Shown here: positions 52,943-63,889 of the stretch, one piece after another
How positions within the stretch are numbered: the stretch's first letter is position 1
Layout of the letters: every line of letters begins with the position of its first letter
Assembly: GCA_021292165.1 (NCBI GenBank)
Contig: CM037876.1
Location: forward strand, 284,244,521 to 284,308,520
Direction of reading: 5' to 3'
Length of the DNA stretch: 64,000 nt
From: Shinisaurus crocodilurus
Taxonomy: Eukaryota; Chordata; Lepidosauria; Squamata; Shinisauridae
Notes under the pieces: model-generated
What the model was told of the DNA's origin: nothing
Seen by the model: the letters and a program-made list of their open reading frames with translations, nothing else
The model's database searches: none
Translations under genes and position numbers: made by a program

Positions 52943-53261
52943 TCTATATTTGTAATTTATATTAAAGGAAATGGATTGCAATTAACTAGACCTAGCTTGG
53001 TATTCCTGTAATTCCTAAAAAGGTTCCCATCTCTGCTCAGATCTATTTGCATCTTGCTTAACCTACCTTGCTTTACCTAAAGTTAATTTACTTACAACCG
53101 CCAAGTCTTATAACTTAACAAATCACTCTGTTAGCTGGGGAACTTAATTTCTTTTTCAATAGTTAGCATAAAAAAGTCTTGCTGCTGATATCATGTGAAA
53201 AGTAATTTATCTTTAGGGCCCGTATCTTTCAAATAAATTAATATATACATTTTCGGATCTC

Positions 53262-53416
53262 ACAGATTTCATAGATTTCATAGATCATAGAGTTGGAAGG
53301 AGCCTACAAGGCTATCGAGTCCAACCCCCTGCTCAATGCAGGAAACTAGAGGAGGGGGGTCTCCCATCCAAGTAATAACCAGGCTTGACCCTGCTTAGCT
53401 TTCCATGCTCAGACCA
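53262..53416 (-). mobile_element. 5S-rRNA-derived SINE with CR1-like tail (copy 3, head truncated)
   Basis: TTCATAGATCATAGAGTTGG, CAACCCCCTGCTCAATGC, CTCCCATCCAAGTAATAACC, TTGACCCTGCTTAGC; it ends at TTCCATGCTCAGACC. Confidence 0.8.
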
Positions 53417-53836
53417 CAGTATCTCCATTGCATGATCTTATCAACTATTAAATATTTTACCCATATTTTTTTGCCATAGGGCAGGTCCACTGAGCCCCAT
53501 TCCTTTCACATTTCCATCAATTATCTTTACAGTCTAGACTCTACATAGATCTCAGATAACCTGTTCACTGGAAGCAACGGGAACTTTCCTCACATGCCAA
53601 ATAGCAGCTTTGCCTGGTGCATAATTTTCCCTGGGACCATGATATGGAAAAAAAAGGTTAAACCTGATTGGGCCCTCCGGTGGCTATTTAAAAAAGATTC
53701 ACATAGCATCAAACTACGCAATTAATATCACATGTGGTTTGATCCCTAGTTATCCCTTATCTGCCTTTAAACATCCTGCCATGCTCACAGACATAATAGT
53801 TAAAGGAAGTTTTTTTTCTGGATCACTTAAGCACAT

Positions 53837-53880
53837 TAGGGCGCAATCCTATCTATGTTTACACAGAAAAGTGGCCACCC
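53837..53880. repeat. GGGC-type MITE, one end
   Basis: AGGGCGCAATCCTATCTATG then TTTACACAGAAAAG. Confidence 0.6.
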
Positions 53881-55396
53881 TAGTTCTACCATGTACATCT
53901 TTTGTAGCAGCTGAATGGGAAAAGACATTTCTGTACTTGGCAACCCTAACATCAACCTGGGAAGTTATTTTTGCGCTCAATATTTTAAAAGCTTTACCCA
54001 AAAGGTCAGATTTATTTTATTTTTTTTAAAAGCCCAAAGAACATCAGCTCCTCTAGGCCTCTCTTTTCTTCCGTATTGACATTGTTTGGGTTATATATCA
54101 CAAGGAGGGCCTCACTGTGGTGATGTATGGTGCTAATCTATCAAGAAAGCACTATCTCTCAGATGATGTATGAGAATAATGCATAATTAAAACACCATTG
54201 ATGCAGGTATATATTATTCAGTCCTACACGGGCTAGCAACAACCCAAGCCTGGGAAACCGGCCAGATTAACCTATTAAATCAAAGCTGTTTGAATCCAAA
54301 CATAAAATCAAATTAAGGATAAGAATAGCTCAGTCAAGGAACACACAGCACAGCAATAAGTTGGGGGGGGGGGGTTAGTTAAGCAGTTTGAATGGAGCAA
54401 TGGAAATGGCCTCTAATTCCCCACATTTCTCCCCTTCTAGAAAAATGGAAGCAGTAAAAAAAAAAAAAGGATACTTCTGAAAGCAGCTGTAGCACAATTT
54501 CTCAGTGGCATTGTTTGTCCCCACTGTTTCAATAGGGAAACCAGAGGAAAGGAAGAGTTTAAACAGGGAAAGCTCAAACATGTAGAATTTGCAGAAACCT
54601 TCAGGCTCTTCTTCTTTAAAGTTTGCTTGGTCTATCTTTCTGAATTTAGAAATTAAAACAAGTCTCTTGATCTTTAATAAGACTTAAGTGCCATAGACTC
54701 CGGCTAGCATGGACTCACAAAAGGGAACTGATGAATACTAATGTGTGTTATTACTTTCCCTCACAGACGATAGGTCTGTTACGTTGCAGATAAAATATTG
54801 ATTTATTTTAAATCCCCTAGCTGAGTGTGGATTCAGTCCGCTGCAATTTATTAATATAGAGATATCAGGCAGAGTCTTCTGTTGCTACATTTTTTTCCAG
54901 TGGGCTTTCCAACAGAGACTTGTACATTTAACAGCTGCATGGGAGGCAGAAGCCCATCAGGTAAAGCATTTGCCATCACTGCATCCATAAAGTGGGGAAA
55001 GTGACCTGGCTGAATGTCTGCAACTCTTAGAGGCACAGGAATTCTGCTTCCCAAAGGGAAACACTCCCTGTAAGACTCTGTTCAGCATCTGAACACACAT
55101 ACTGTAGTTCCTCAGATTGGAGCAGCAGTCTACTGGTCAAAAAGAAACTTTAGGGAATGGCAAGGTTAAAGATTGGCCAACTAGTACACAGGTGTTTGGA
55201 ATTAGAGGCAAAGTATGGAGTACTTCAAGCTCCAGAACTTCTAGCTGTTATAGTATTTTCCTGGCTAAGCAGGGAAAGTTGGTTCAGGTCTAGCTATTGG
55301 AGAATGTGTCAAACCACTATCAATTCACATGGATGAAAAAGACAGCATGGGCGATGTGATGGTATTGTGCAAGAGCAGCAGCAGACTTCTCTCAGA

Positions 55397-55397
<1 letters not shown>

Positions 55398-55427
<30 letters not shown>
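55398..55427 (+). repeat. (AC)n microsatellite
   Basis: Uninterrupted AC dinucleotides, about 30 bases. Confidence 0.95.
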
Positions 55428-55661
55428 GACTTGTTTCTTAAAGTAGATGCTTTAAAAAAGATAAATAAATGTAACAAGATTGCTCAGGTACTAAAGCTTG
55501 ATGGTTCCAGAAGTGCAGTTTCTTAAATGTTATTTATACTTCTGAGGTAAGGAAAACATACAGGTCAATCCTCCTACATTGCTAAACGCTAGCAAGTGTC
55601 AGTTAAGTCAGTTAACATTAGACTGGTCTGTCAGAGGAGTGTTAGAATGGAATTCAAACCT

Positions 55662-55674
55662 GTTGCTAGGCAAC
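55662..55674 (+). promoter_or_regulatory. RFX X-box-like motif GTTGCTAGGCAAC
   Basis: Exact reverse complement of 45226-45238. Flanks are not shared between the two sites, so it is not simply a repeat-family word. Confidence 0.45.
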
Positions 55675-56129
55675 GTCCAACATTCCCTCCCCTGATTCAA
55701 ACAAGTGGTTCAGTCCGCTGAACCCTGAACCCTGCCCTTCAACCAGACTATACAGAGTCTGCCTTAACCCTTTAATGGGCAGTTGACTTAAAACCCTCCC
55801 TTCAGAGTTGGCATCTTCTTGTCATATATCCCAACACTATGTACTCCAGAGGGCTGACCTCTTGCAATCACTGTGATTTGAAAGAGAAAAAAGATGCAAT
55901 TTTCCATGATCCCAGCTGGGTACTGTAACATGAACCAGGAGCAAAGGAAACTGATATCTGGATATGAGAGGTTGAGTGGATAGAATTATTCTTGATTAAT
56001 TGGTCTACCTTGAAAAAAAAGATTTGAAACTTCTACTGCTGTCATCTGTTATTTATTTATTTATTTATTACTAGTGAGCGGGCCTGGGTTTGCATGGGTT
56101 GGAATTTATTTTTTATTTTATTTTATTAT

Positions 56130-56352
56130 TATTTTATTATATTTATACACCACCTTTTTTCCTGCAAGGAACCCAAGGCAGCTTACAGAACCCTCCTCCT
56201 CCTCCTCCCCAATTTATCCTCACAACAATCCTGTGAGGTAGCTTAGGCTGAGAGTCAGTGACTGGCCCAAAGTCACCCAATGAGTTTCATGGCCGAGTGG
56301 GAACTAGAACCCAGATCTCCCGAGTCCCAGTCCAACACTCTCACCACTACGC
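56130..56352 (-). mobile_element. tRNA/CORE-type SINE, antisense
   Basis: ATTTATACACCACC, TTTTCCTGCAAGGAACCC, CACAACAATCCTGTGAGGTA, CACCCAATGAGTTTCATGG, then AGTCCCAGTCCAACACTCTC and CACTACGCCC. Confidence 0.85.
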
Positions 56353-56960
56353 CCTTAGTTTGATACACCGAAGCAGCTGTCAGAGTTGGACACATTGTGC
56401 CCACTCCGTCGGAGTGAAGCCATGCCCGTGGGCACTCCTAAGTATGGCCCCTGCCATGGTGCACCCTGATAGATCCCTGAGGGATGGATCTGTCCACTCC
56501 ATTTCCCTGAAGGGGAGTTGCCTGACAGCAGAGGGGAGAGGGCAGGCAGATGTGTCTCTTGGCCTACTTACCTCACCTGACTTCAAAGTATAGACTGTAA
56601 AGCTATGCGGTAGTTAGGGAATTCTACCTCTAGTGACTGAAGATGTTTCTTCAACCACATGGACACGTTTAAATTAATAAAATTTATTAATGTGTTTAAA
56701 AAACAAAATAATCCCAAGGTACACACAGCTAGGGCCCTGTTAGTATGCATGCCAAGTTTCAGGTGTCTAGGTTTCACTGTCTTGGTGCTATGGCACTGAT
56801 GGATGAACAGGCGGATAGGTAGACACACACTATTTTATTATTACAGATTAATTATTATTAGGTCCTTTCTATTCTTTCAAGGTGGCTACATACCTACCAG
56901 CTCTACCAATATCCTAGACAGGATCTATGCTGGAGTCCAGTTTGTTTGTGACATAGGTGG

Positions 56961-56969
56961 TTGTTATTA

Positions 56970-57013
<44 letters not shown>

Positions 57014-57016
57014 TAT
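56961..57016 (+). repeat. (TTA)n microsatellite
   Basis: TTGTTATTATTG then TTA units, at the A/T-rich end of an antisense L2-like tail. Confidence 0.93.
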
Positions 57017-57180
57017 ATTTATTTATCGCCCATCTGGCCGGCAACCGGCCACCCTGGGCGATGTACAAAGGATAAAAACAAGATAAAATACATTTAAAAC
57101 AATATAAAATTTTTTAACATCTTAACCCACCCCATATTCCCGCCTGAACAGCCAGGTTTTTAATGAGTGGCGGAAGGTTG
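57013..57180 (-). mobile_element. L2-like LINE 3' tail, antisense
   Basis: CGCCCATCTGGCCGGCAACC, CACCCTGGGCGATGTACAAA, ACCCACCCCATATTCCCGCC, as at 22525-22870. The (TTA)n is its tail. Confidence 0.8.
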
Positions 57181-57535
57181 GCCAGGTACCCTCCTTTACA
57201 GAGGACAGTCCTCTATTTGAAGGTCTGCCAGAGGACAGTCCGCCATTTGAAGGTGTCCTCTATTTGAAGGACCAGTCCAAGCCAGGTTTACAGATAAAGA
57301 ACCATAAGAAACCATAAGAAGGGGCCTACAAGTCGCCCATCGACAGTCACCTGGTCACAGTCTTCCGCACTATGGTGAGATGCATTGTATTTCTATTTAA
57401 ATTATACTAATTATTTCTAAATTTACATCTATACATATAAATTAGCAGGTTCCATTTTTGTGCAGCGGTGTCCTCTTTTGTCCTCTTTTTTGGCAATGCA
57501 TGTCCTCTTTTTGTGTGTGCAATGTGTAATTGGTC
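57180..57535. repeat. Repeat of the CCTCTATTTGAAGG family, near full length
   Basis: GAGGACAGTCCTCTATTTG occurs at the left with an internal duplication. Then AGATAAAGAACCATAAG (duplicated) and GTCCTCTTTTGTCCTC. The right end is at CAATGTGTAATTGG. Confidence 0.75.
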
Positions 57536-58640
57536 TCCTATTTGTGAGGTACGGTTGTGCAGGGTTTCCCCCCCCCCTTCTTTTTCTAAATGCAGTTGAT
57601 GCTCTCTGGGCATACCTTAATGAAATACAATGCAATATCTGCTGTGTTTATAACACAATCTAGTGCCACACGCCACTGCATAGTGTTGCAATCGCGGGAG
57701 ACATAGGAGTCTGAAAGTTCACCTGTGTTATCATTTGTGTTTATAGTGTGAACCGCAAGCTACATTATCGTGCTGCAACTGCGGGAGACATGGGAGGTCA
57801 CATGGGCCACTTCAGGATGCTTTTCTTTTTAAAATCCAGTAACTACATGCACACCTTTGCAGCTCTGCAGGCATGCAGGTTTGAAAATAAATTGTGTGGT
57901 TATTCACATAAGAGAAGGGGTTAGAATGGACCTTGGAGAAAAAGAGCCCCAGAAATGCTCACTGCCCCCTTCCATTTCATTGGCCTCATTGAAGTAGTAA
58001 ACCGTTGGTGGCTTGTACCACTTCGGATTGCAGGTACGGGCTTGCATAATCAAATGTTCCTCCATTTAAAAAACAGGCGAATTCCCTTATTAGAGAGAAG
58101 AAGACTAGATTGGCACCCTTCTCCCTGATGCCCTTCTCCCTAACACTGAGTTTTTTATGTGGAATGGTTTTTGTGCGTGGAGGAACACTCAGTTATTTAA
58201 GCTTCCACCTGCAGCTTGAAATGGTGCAACCCACACACAGATTTACTGCTTCAGTGTGAACTAGGCCAAGGCAGTTATTGTTAAGCAACGCAAGGAGGCA
58301 AAGAAATGTTCCGTTGGCAAAGAAGGGCAAATGCTTTGCATTTAATGTAACAGAGTGAGACAATTTGCAGTGCTGCCTTACAAGTGAATTGTCTGGGTGG
58401 AAGGCTGATCTCACTACAATTTTTGTGTGCATAGCTAGCTAGACCTTCCCTGTCACAGCCTGTGCTAAATACATTTGCTCTTGATGCACCTCCACAGAAA
58501 TCAGGCCTTCTGTTCAGTCTACATCACCGCCCTCTGCCTTTCCCTTACTCATTGTTTCTTTACCTTTGGTTCAGCCATCGAGACGGGGAAATTAATACCA
58601 ATATTTACTTTAGCTCTATTCAGGTGTTCTAAAGCAGAGT
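57536..58640. other. Intergenic stretch without recognisable gene
   Basis: Contains a C9 run (57569-57577) and TGCTGCAACTGCGGGAGACAT, which also appears as TTGCAATCGCGGGAGACAT some 80 bases earlier, suggesting a small internal duplication. No exon seen. Confidence 0.45.
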
Positions 58641-59246
58641 AAAATGAATGTCTGAGGAGGGGGAGTGTGCTAGCCCCCTTCTCTCATCATTTCCATCTCT
58701 CTCATTTCCATCTCTCTCTACACATGGAGGGTGATGGAGGGGAGAGCCTCCTGTATCCATGGAGACTCTCCATGTAATTTTGAATAATGGAAAATCGGTG
58801 TTCGAAATCTTGTGGAGAGCCTCCATGGGCAGAGGAGTCTCTCTCCTTCAGAATGACTGGGTTCAGACAACATGATGTGGGTTGTTGTTGAAACACATGG
58901 GTTATCGTGTTGTCTGAACCCAGCCAAGATAACAAACCATGGTGAACAACTCACAGTTCACAAGCCAACAACAAACCATGGGTTCTCTTCATGGGTTGTT
59001 CATGCTTAACATGCCATGGCTTGTTAGCGCAGCTGGTTCAGACAACACAATAATAACCCACAATTCAATAACAACCCACGGTTCAATAACAACCCACTCC
59101 CAGCCCATACTGAACCTTGAGTGTGGGTTATCGTGTTGTCTGAACCCACTCAATGTAACCCTCCACATGTAGAGAGGGTGACAGAAATTATGGCAGAGGG
59201 GGCGGGACTAGCATGCTCCCCCTCCTCACACATTTACTTTAGTCAG
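58640..59246. mobile_element. Inverted-repeat DNA element, about 600 bp, with nested elements
   Basis: TGAGGAGGGGGAGTGTGCTAG near 58652 is mirrored by CTAGCATGCTCCCCCTCCTCA near 59209-59229. CTACACATGGAGGGT is mirrored by ACCCTCCACATGTAG. Inside sit two smaller palindromes beginning GGGTTCAGACAACA (58857-58923, and 59033-59148). Confidence 0.7.
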
Positions 59247-59351
59247 TTTTAGAAACCCTGAGTAGGACTTTTGTCTCCTCCTGAACATGGTGTGCTGTAG
59301 ACACAGTATTTATTTATTTATTTATTTGTACTATTTGTATACCACTAAATA

Positions 59352-59536
59352 CAGGCAAGTCCCCGAGTTAAGAACGTCCGACTTACAGACAACCCATACT
59401 TAAGAACGAACTTCTGGGTTCCCCGGTGCTACGTCGTTTACATAGAGTATATAGCATAGTATACTACACAATTTGCGTAATTTACTCAATTTGCGTAAAT
59501 GCTGATTTTAATACTGATCAGGTGTTGACTTGCCTG
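59352..59536. mobile_element. Tigger/mariner-like MITE, about 185 bp
   Basis: CAGGCAAGTCCCCGAG at the left, GTTGACTTGCCTG at the right. TA at 59350-59351, TG (mutated TA) at 59537-59538. Interior GTTAAGAACGTCCGACTTAC is of pogo/Tigger MITE type. Confidence 0.65.
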
Positions 59537-59713
59537 TGTGAATGAAGCATGATCAAACATCACAGAGAGAATTGTCATATTTCACATTGCTTCAGCCATA
59601 ATGCTTTTCAGTGGAGTCATTTCACACAATATCCTGAGAATCAACAAAGACTGAGAAATCAAGTAATGCACATGTATGAGTGAACCAGCTCTTTGTCTGC
59701 AGTGTATGTACAG

Positions 59714-59878
59714 GCCTGTGGCTCACGTTGGCTCAGCTTGTCTGAGTGTGGAAAGCTCAGCAGGGTCAGACCTGGTTATTACTTGGAAGGGAGACCCCTC
59801 CTCTAGTTTCCTGCATTGAGCAGGGGGTTGGACTCGATGGCCTTGTAGGCTCCTTCCAACTCTATGATCTATGAAATC
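59714..59878 (+). mobile_element. 5S-rRNA-derived SINE with CR1-like tail (copy 4)
   Basis: The head GGCTCAGCTTGTCTGAGTG, GAAAGCTCAGCAGGGTC, ACCTGGTTATTACTTGGAAG and GGAGACC preserves the 5S A box, intermediate element and C box in order. The tail GCAGGGGGTTGGACTCGATG, CCTTCCAACTCTATGATC is CR1-like. Confidence 0.88.
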
Positions 59879-60049
59879 TACAATGTGAACCAGCTCTCAG
59901 TGTGTAAAGCCAAGGAGACGACTAGAGATAGGTACTCTTGAGAAATAATCAGATGTTACTCAAAACATGTGGGTGGGAAGCAGGAGAGATTACCTCCTGG
60001 CCCTCCCTGAATGGCACCTCTGCATTAATTTTCTGGGGGAAAGGATCAG

Positions 60050-61058
60050 CAACCTTCCACCACCCCCATTCTCTGTTGGCGGGAGATTCAGGACAGATAA
60101 AAAGAAGTCTTTCTTCACACAGCACATAGTTACCGGTTGTCAAGGTTCCGCTACTGCAGGGACCCCTTAACCTTCCTTTGGGAGATCTCTGCCTCTCCTC
60201 AAAGCCCCTCCCGTTCCAGGAGATCAAGTCCTTTTACAGCTTCCAATAGCATGGGTGTAGGCTGTAGACGTGGTGAATAAGTCACTCCAAACTCTCAGGG
60301 TAAACAACAGCACTTTACTTATAATATCAGGGTTTTTACTTAATAGAGTGGTTATAATTCAAAAGCAAGTATGATAAAATAAAACAAACAAACAATCCAC
60401 CGTTCTCTAGTTAAACTTCAGACTACCTATTTGCTATGCAGCCAGTTTCTCTTTCTCTCTCTCTCCTTCTCTCTGCTGTTTCTCTGCTGCTGCTTCTAGC
60501 TCTCTCTCAGCACACTCTGACTGCTAGCTGACCACACCCCACATATATAGCCTTCCCAGGAATGGAAGGTTATAATCATGTGACCTTGAATAGGATATCT
60601 AATTCTTAACTTCTATTGGGTAACTTAAAACTCTCAAACTCCCCCTCCCATCCAAGTGTTTGGGCCTTCAGGCTTCAACTACTCGAGGGAAGTGTTTGGG
60701 CCTTCAGGCTTCAACAAACTCAATCCTGTGTAGGCCTCAATCCCTCACACCGGTAAACTATGGAATTCAGTTCCACAAGATGTAATGATGGCCACCAATT
60801 TGGGATTGGACAAATTCTTGGAGGATAAGGCTATCGATGACTACTAGTCCTGATTGGCCATATGCTCCTTCCAGTATCAGAGGCAGTATGCCTATGTACA
60901 CCAGTTGCTGGGGAACATGGGTGGGAGGGTGCCGTTGCACTCATGTCCTGATTGTGGGTTTCTCGTGGGCAGCTGGTTGGCCACTGTGTGAACAGAAGGC
61001 TGGGCTAGATGGATCCTAGGCCTGATCCAGCCTGGCTCTTCTTATGTGCCGATGTTCT
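60050..61058 (+). mobile_element. CR1-type LINE 3' end, split by a solo LTR
   Basis: Left part 60050-60137 encodes the C-terminal GGRFRTDKK-like end and stops at CACAGCACATAGTTA. Right part 60755-61058 resumes AAACTATGGAATTCAGTTCC and runs through GGGGAACATGGGTGGGAGG and GCTGGGCTAGATGGATCC to CTCTTCTTATG. Joining across the insertion gives the usual CR1 text. Confidence 0.88.
60138..60749 (-). mobile_element. Solo LTR, 612 bp, 5-bp target duplication
   Basis: Begins TGTCAAGG and ends CTCACA (TG...CA). Flanked by CCGGT at 60133-60137 and 60750-60754. The TATA-like CTATATATGTGGG reads on the minus strand (around 60541-60550), so transcription runs toward lower coordinates. A perfect 25-bp direct repeat (60655-60679 and 60691-60715, starting AGTGTTTGGGCC) lies upstream of it, in the U3 part. 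No internal retroviral sequence remains. A 5-bp duplication is seen in several LTR classes, so the class is left open. Confidence 0.85.
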
Positions 61059-61680
61059 GTTATTTATGTATTCATAATACATATAGATATTTGTGGGTTT
61101 TTTTAATAAACATTTTACTTATAGACATTTGCATTTTAAAGACACTTTACTTGCCTGAGGAGCATGCCTAAGATTCTAAGTAGTACAGTATATGAAATAG
61201 AATAGATGATGCCAGAAGATGGGCTGCTCCCTACAGGAATGATATGAGGCCTTACATACTTCTCTCTGTGCCTCTGTACATGCCGTATTCTCTTGCTGTA
61301 CAGTCAGAACAGACCACATGCTATTTGCCTGCTGTAGCAAAAAGCTGCTTACTTGCTTAATAGATAGCCTTTCTCTTGGTACCAAAATGGCAGGCTGCTT
61401 TGAAGTTGAGGATGTTATCATTATCCTAATTGAAAGCCTCTCCCATAGGCCGAGAGTAAAGCATCCATGTGCGATCACAAACCTGCGTCTTAACCACCTG
61501 ATGCTAGCTGGAGCTTTGATCCTACAGACTTAATAGGGTTGTAGGACTCGTAGGAGGGATATTTCTGCATGCTCCCCTGTATGTTCCAGGCTGATATTAA
61601 TCAGCCTGCTCTCCCGCAGCCTACTGCAGAGTTGGCGTTATTAAAGCTTCCTGCTGCCTGTACATGTTCACTGGTGTAGG

Positions 61681-61711
<31 letters not shown>

Positions 61712-62230
61712 GGAGAGAGAGGGAGAGAGAGAGAGGGAGAAGCAGACACTGATCAAGTGCAGAGCACTGAGTGCTGCATTGCAGAGGCTACTGGCATATT
61801 TCACAGGGTTAGGTAACATGGGCCCTGGAATCCCCCACCCTTCATCGCCATGTTTGAGGATCCTTGGAACAATGGAGGGCACATCGCTCACACCTTGCAC
61901 TCCATAATGGAGAGAAGAAGCCTTCTAAATGAAGGATACTTGTGGGACAAAGGACCTCAAAATTAAGGGCTTGGGATTGCTTCATGTGTTGTTGTTTTTT
62001 CTGGTTACCTGCAAATCATTTTACATGTATCCTAGAACTGTAACATATGCGTGCAATATGGCAATGGAATTTTGCTATGGTTCCCCAGTCCATGTACACC
62101 CGACAGGGGGAAAGATGCATTTGCTGCCATAGTAGATATGAAGCAGCTCACAGCAAAGGAAATAACTCCCCACCTTAATAGAATAAAGTTGTACTTTAGG
62201 GTGGGCCTACACAAGTTGCGACCCACCTTA
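61059..62230. other. Low-repeat stretch, possible conserved noncoding DNA
   Basis: 61160-61530 reads as non-repetitive (ATGTTATCATTATCCTAATT). 61682-61740 is an interrupted GA tract. No supported exon. Confidence 0.4.
61682..61740 (+). repeat. (GA)n tract with GGGA interruptions
   Basis: GAGAGAGAGAG broken by periodic GGGAGAGA units of 10 bases. Confidence 0.95.
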
Positions 62231-62601
62231 GGGTGGCAATGTGTCCTACATTACAGAGGGCAATCCTCTATTTGAAGGTGTCCTCTATTTGAAGGGCTGA
62301 CCAGTAAGTCCGGTTTAAAGATAAAGAACCGTATTAAGAAGGTCGAGTAGAGCTCTTGAAATTGCCCATCCATCTGGACAGCAGACTGAGCAGACAACGC
62401 AGGTCACAGTTTTCCCCACTGTGGTGTGATGTGTTGTATTTAAATTATATTACTATTTACTATTACTATTTAAATTTTAGTAATGATTTCTAAATGGGCA
62501 TGTACATTAAAATACACAAGTCTTTTAAAATCACTGTCCTCTTTGGTCTTCTTTTCTGGTGATGCATTTACTCTTTGGGGGTGATGTTTAAGTGGCCACC
62601 C
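62231..62601. repeat. Repeat of the CCTCTATTTGAAGG family, with complementary ends
   Basis: Left end GGGTGGCAATGTGTCCTAC, right end TTAAGTGGCCACCC. Internal CTCTATTTGAAGGTGTCC duplicated, AAAGATAAAGAACC, GATTTCTAAATGGGCATG. The ends form a short inverted repeat, GGGTGGC/GCCACCC. Confidence 0.75.
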
Positions 62602-63320
62602 TAACCATGCTGAACCCAAGTGTTATGGATCTGGAGGCAGTGGGGTGATGACTTCCCCCACCAAAGAATTTGCCCCCAAAAGAATTACTGATAAGCTGTC
62701 AGCAGAGGCTGATCCTCCATTGAACACTCCACCTGTCCAGTTGCTTGGGAGATTCTATGCCATATTGTTTTTCTAAATAAAGAATAAACAATGAAATAAC
62801 ATGTAGATGAGTTTAATTTTCTAGTCTGAACTGGGTAGGTTGGGGAGAGCAAGAGGAGAGAACTGAAGCGTTGACAACAGTGCAGTCTCTTCTTATGCAG
62901 TCTTTGTGTAATTGCAGAGTGTGTAGCTTGTGGGTACTATCAAAGGATTCTTATGTCAATTTATCGTTTTATAGTAATGTTTGTTTGGAGCAACCCATGG
63001 TTAAAATTTTGCATAGCTAACCAATTTCAGCTGAATATCATCTATGAATTATAGACCTCCTGCAGAGTAATGGTGTGGTGTCCACACATGAGCAAGCTGT
63101 TCACTTGCTAATAACAAATGCTTTATCCAGCTATTCTTTCGAACCATCTGTTATTGTGCTCTCTAACATATTTTAACATTCAGTAGTGTGAGCAGATGTT
63201 GCATGCGTTGTTGTTATTGCTGCAGTCCTACTTGTGCTACAACTCCAGTTTAACAATGTTCACACAGATGTACCGGAAAGGGGTGTTCCACCATGGATAT
63301 TTCTGGACTTAGATGGTGTC
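62602..63320. other. Intergenic stretch without recognisable gene
   Basis: AATAAA words at 62776 and 62783 sit in A/T-rich DNA but no exon leads to them. No repeat named. Confidence 0.45.
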
Positions 63321-63324
63321 TTAA

Positions 63325-63458
63325 GGTGCAATCCTATGCAAGTTTAGACAGAAAAAAAGGCCTACAACTCCCAGCATGCCCCAGCCAGCATAGCTGACTG
63401 GGGCATGCTGGGAGTTGTAGGCCTTTTTTTCTGTCTAAACTTGCATAGGATTGCACCC
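63325..63458. mobile_element. Palindromic MITE, GGGC-type (copy 4)
   Basis: GGTGCAATCCTATGCAAG, AAAAAAGGCCTACAACTCCC, and complement; centre GCCAGCATAGCTGACTGG. Left flank TAA (63322-63324), right flank GTA. Confidence 0.85.
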
Positions 63459-63464
63459 GTAGCT

Positions 63465-63810
63465 ATTCATAGATTGCCAAAAAGAGGAAATGCACCACCC
63501 AAAAAGAGGGCAAATGAGGACACCAAAGGTTTATGTGCAAATTTAGAAATAATATTAATTATTTAAATAGAAATACATGACATCTCACCATGGTGGATAA
63601 GAATAACTAGGTGACCTATGTGCCTGTTCAGTCTGGATGCTAAACATTGATGGGCAACTTCAAGGCCCCTGCTCTCCCTTCTTATGGTTCTTTATCTTTA
63701 AACTGGACTTGGACTGGACAGCCTTTTAAATTAAGGACACCTTCCAACAGAGGACTGTCCTCTGCCTGCTCTTCAAGATAGAGTACTGTCCTTTGTAAAG
63801 TAGGACACCT
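63465..63810. repeat. Repeat of the CCTCTATTTGAAGG family, antisense copy
   Basis: AATGCACCACCCAAAAAGAGG, TTTAAATAGAAATACATGAC, CTTTATCTTTAAACTGGAC, GAGGACTGTCCTCTGCC. Confidence 0.75.
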
Positions 63811-63889
63811 GGCTGCCCTTTGAAGAAATGCACACATAATGAAATGTTTGAACATTTGTGTAAGGAAAATCACTTTGTAGGCTTAAAGC

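Larger units (their letters stand above)
53881..56040. other. Low-repeat stretch without recognisable gene
   Basis: The longest interval in the downstream half with few repeat-family matches, and therefore the best place for conserved noncoding elements. Contains (CA)15 at 55398-55427 and the X-box-like GTTGCTAGGCAAC at 55662-55674. No supported exon. Confidence 0.45.

Noticed and set aside
59714..59796. A genuine 5S rRNA gene
   Set aside because: The 5' third is diverged, the 3' end is replaced by a CR1-like tail, and three more copies share that structure. It is a SINE.
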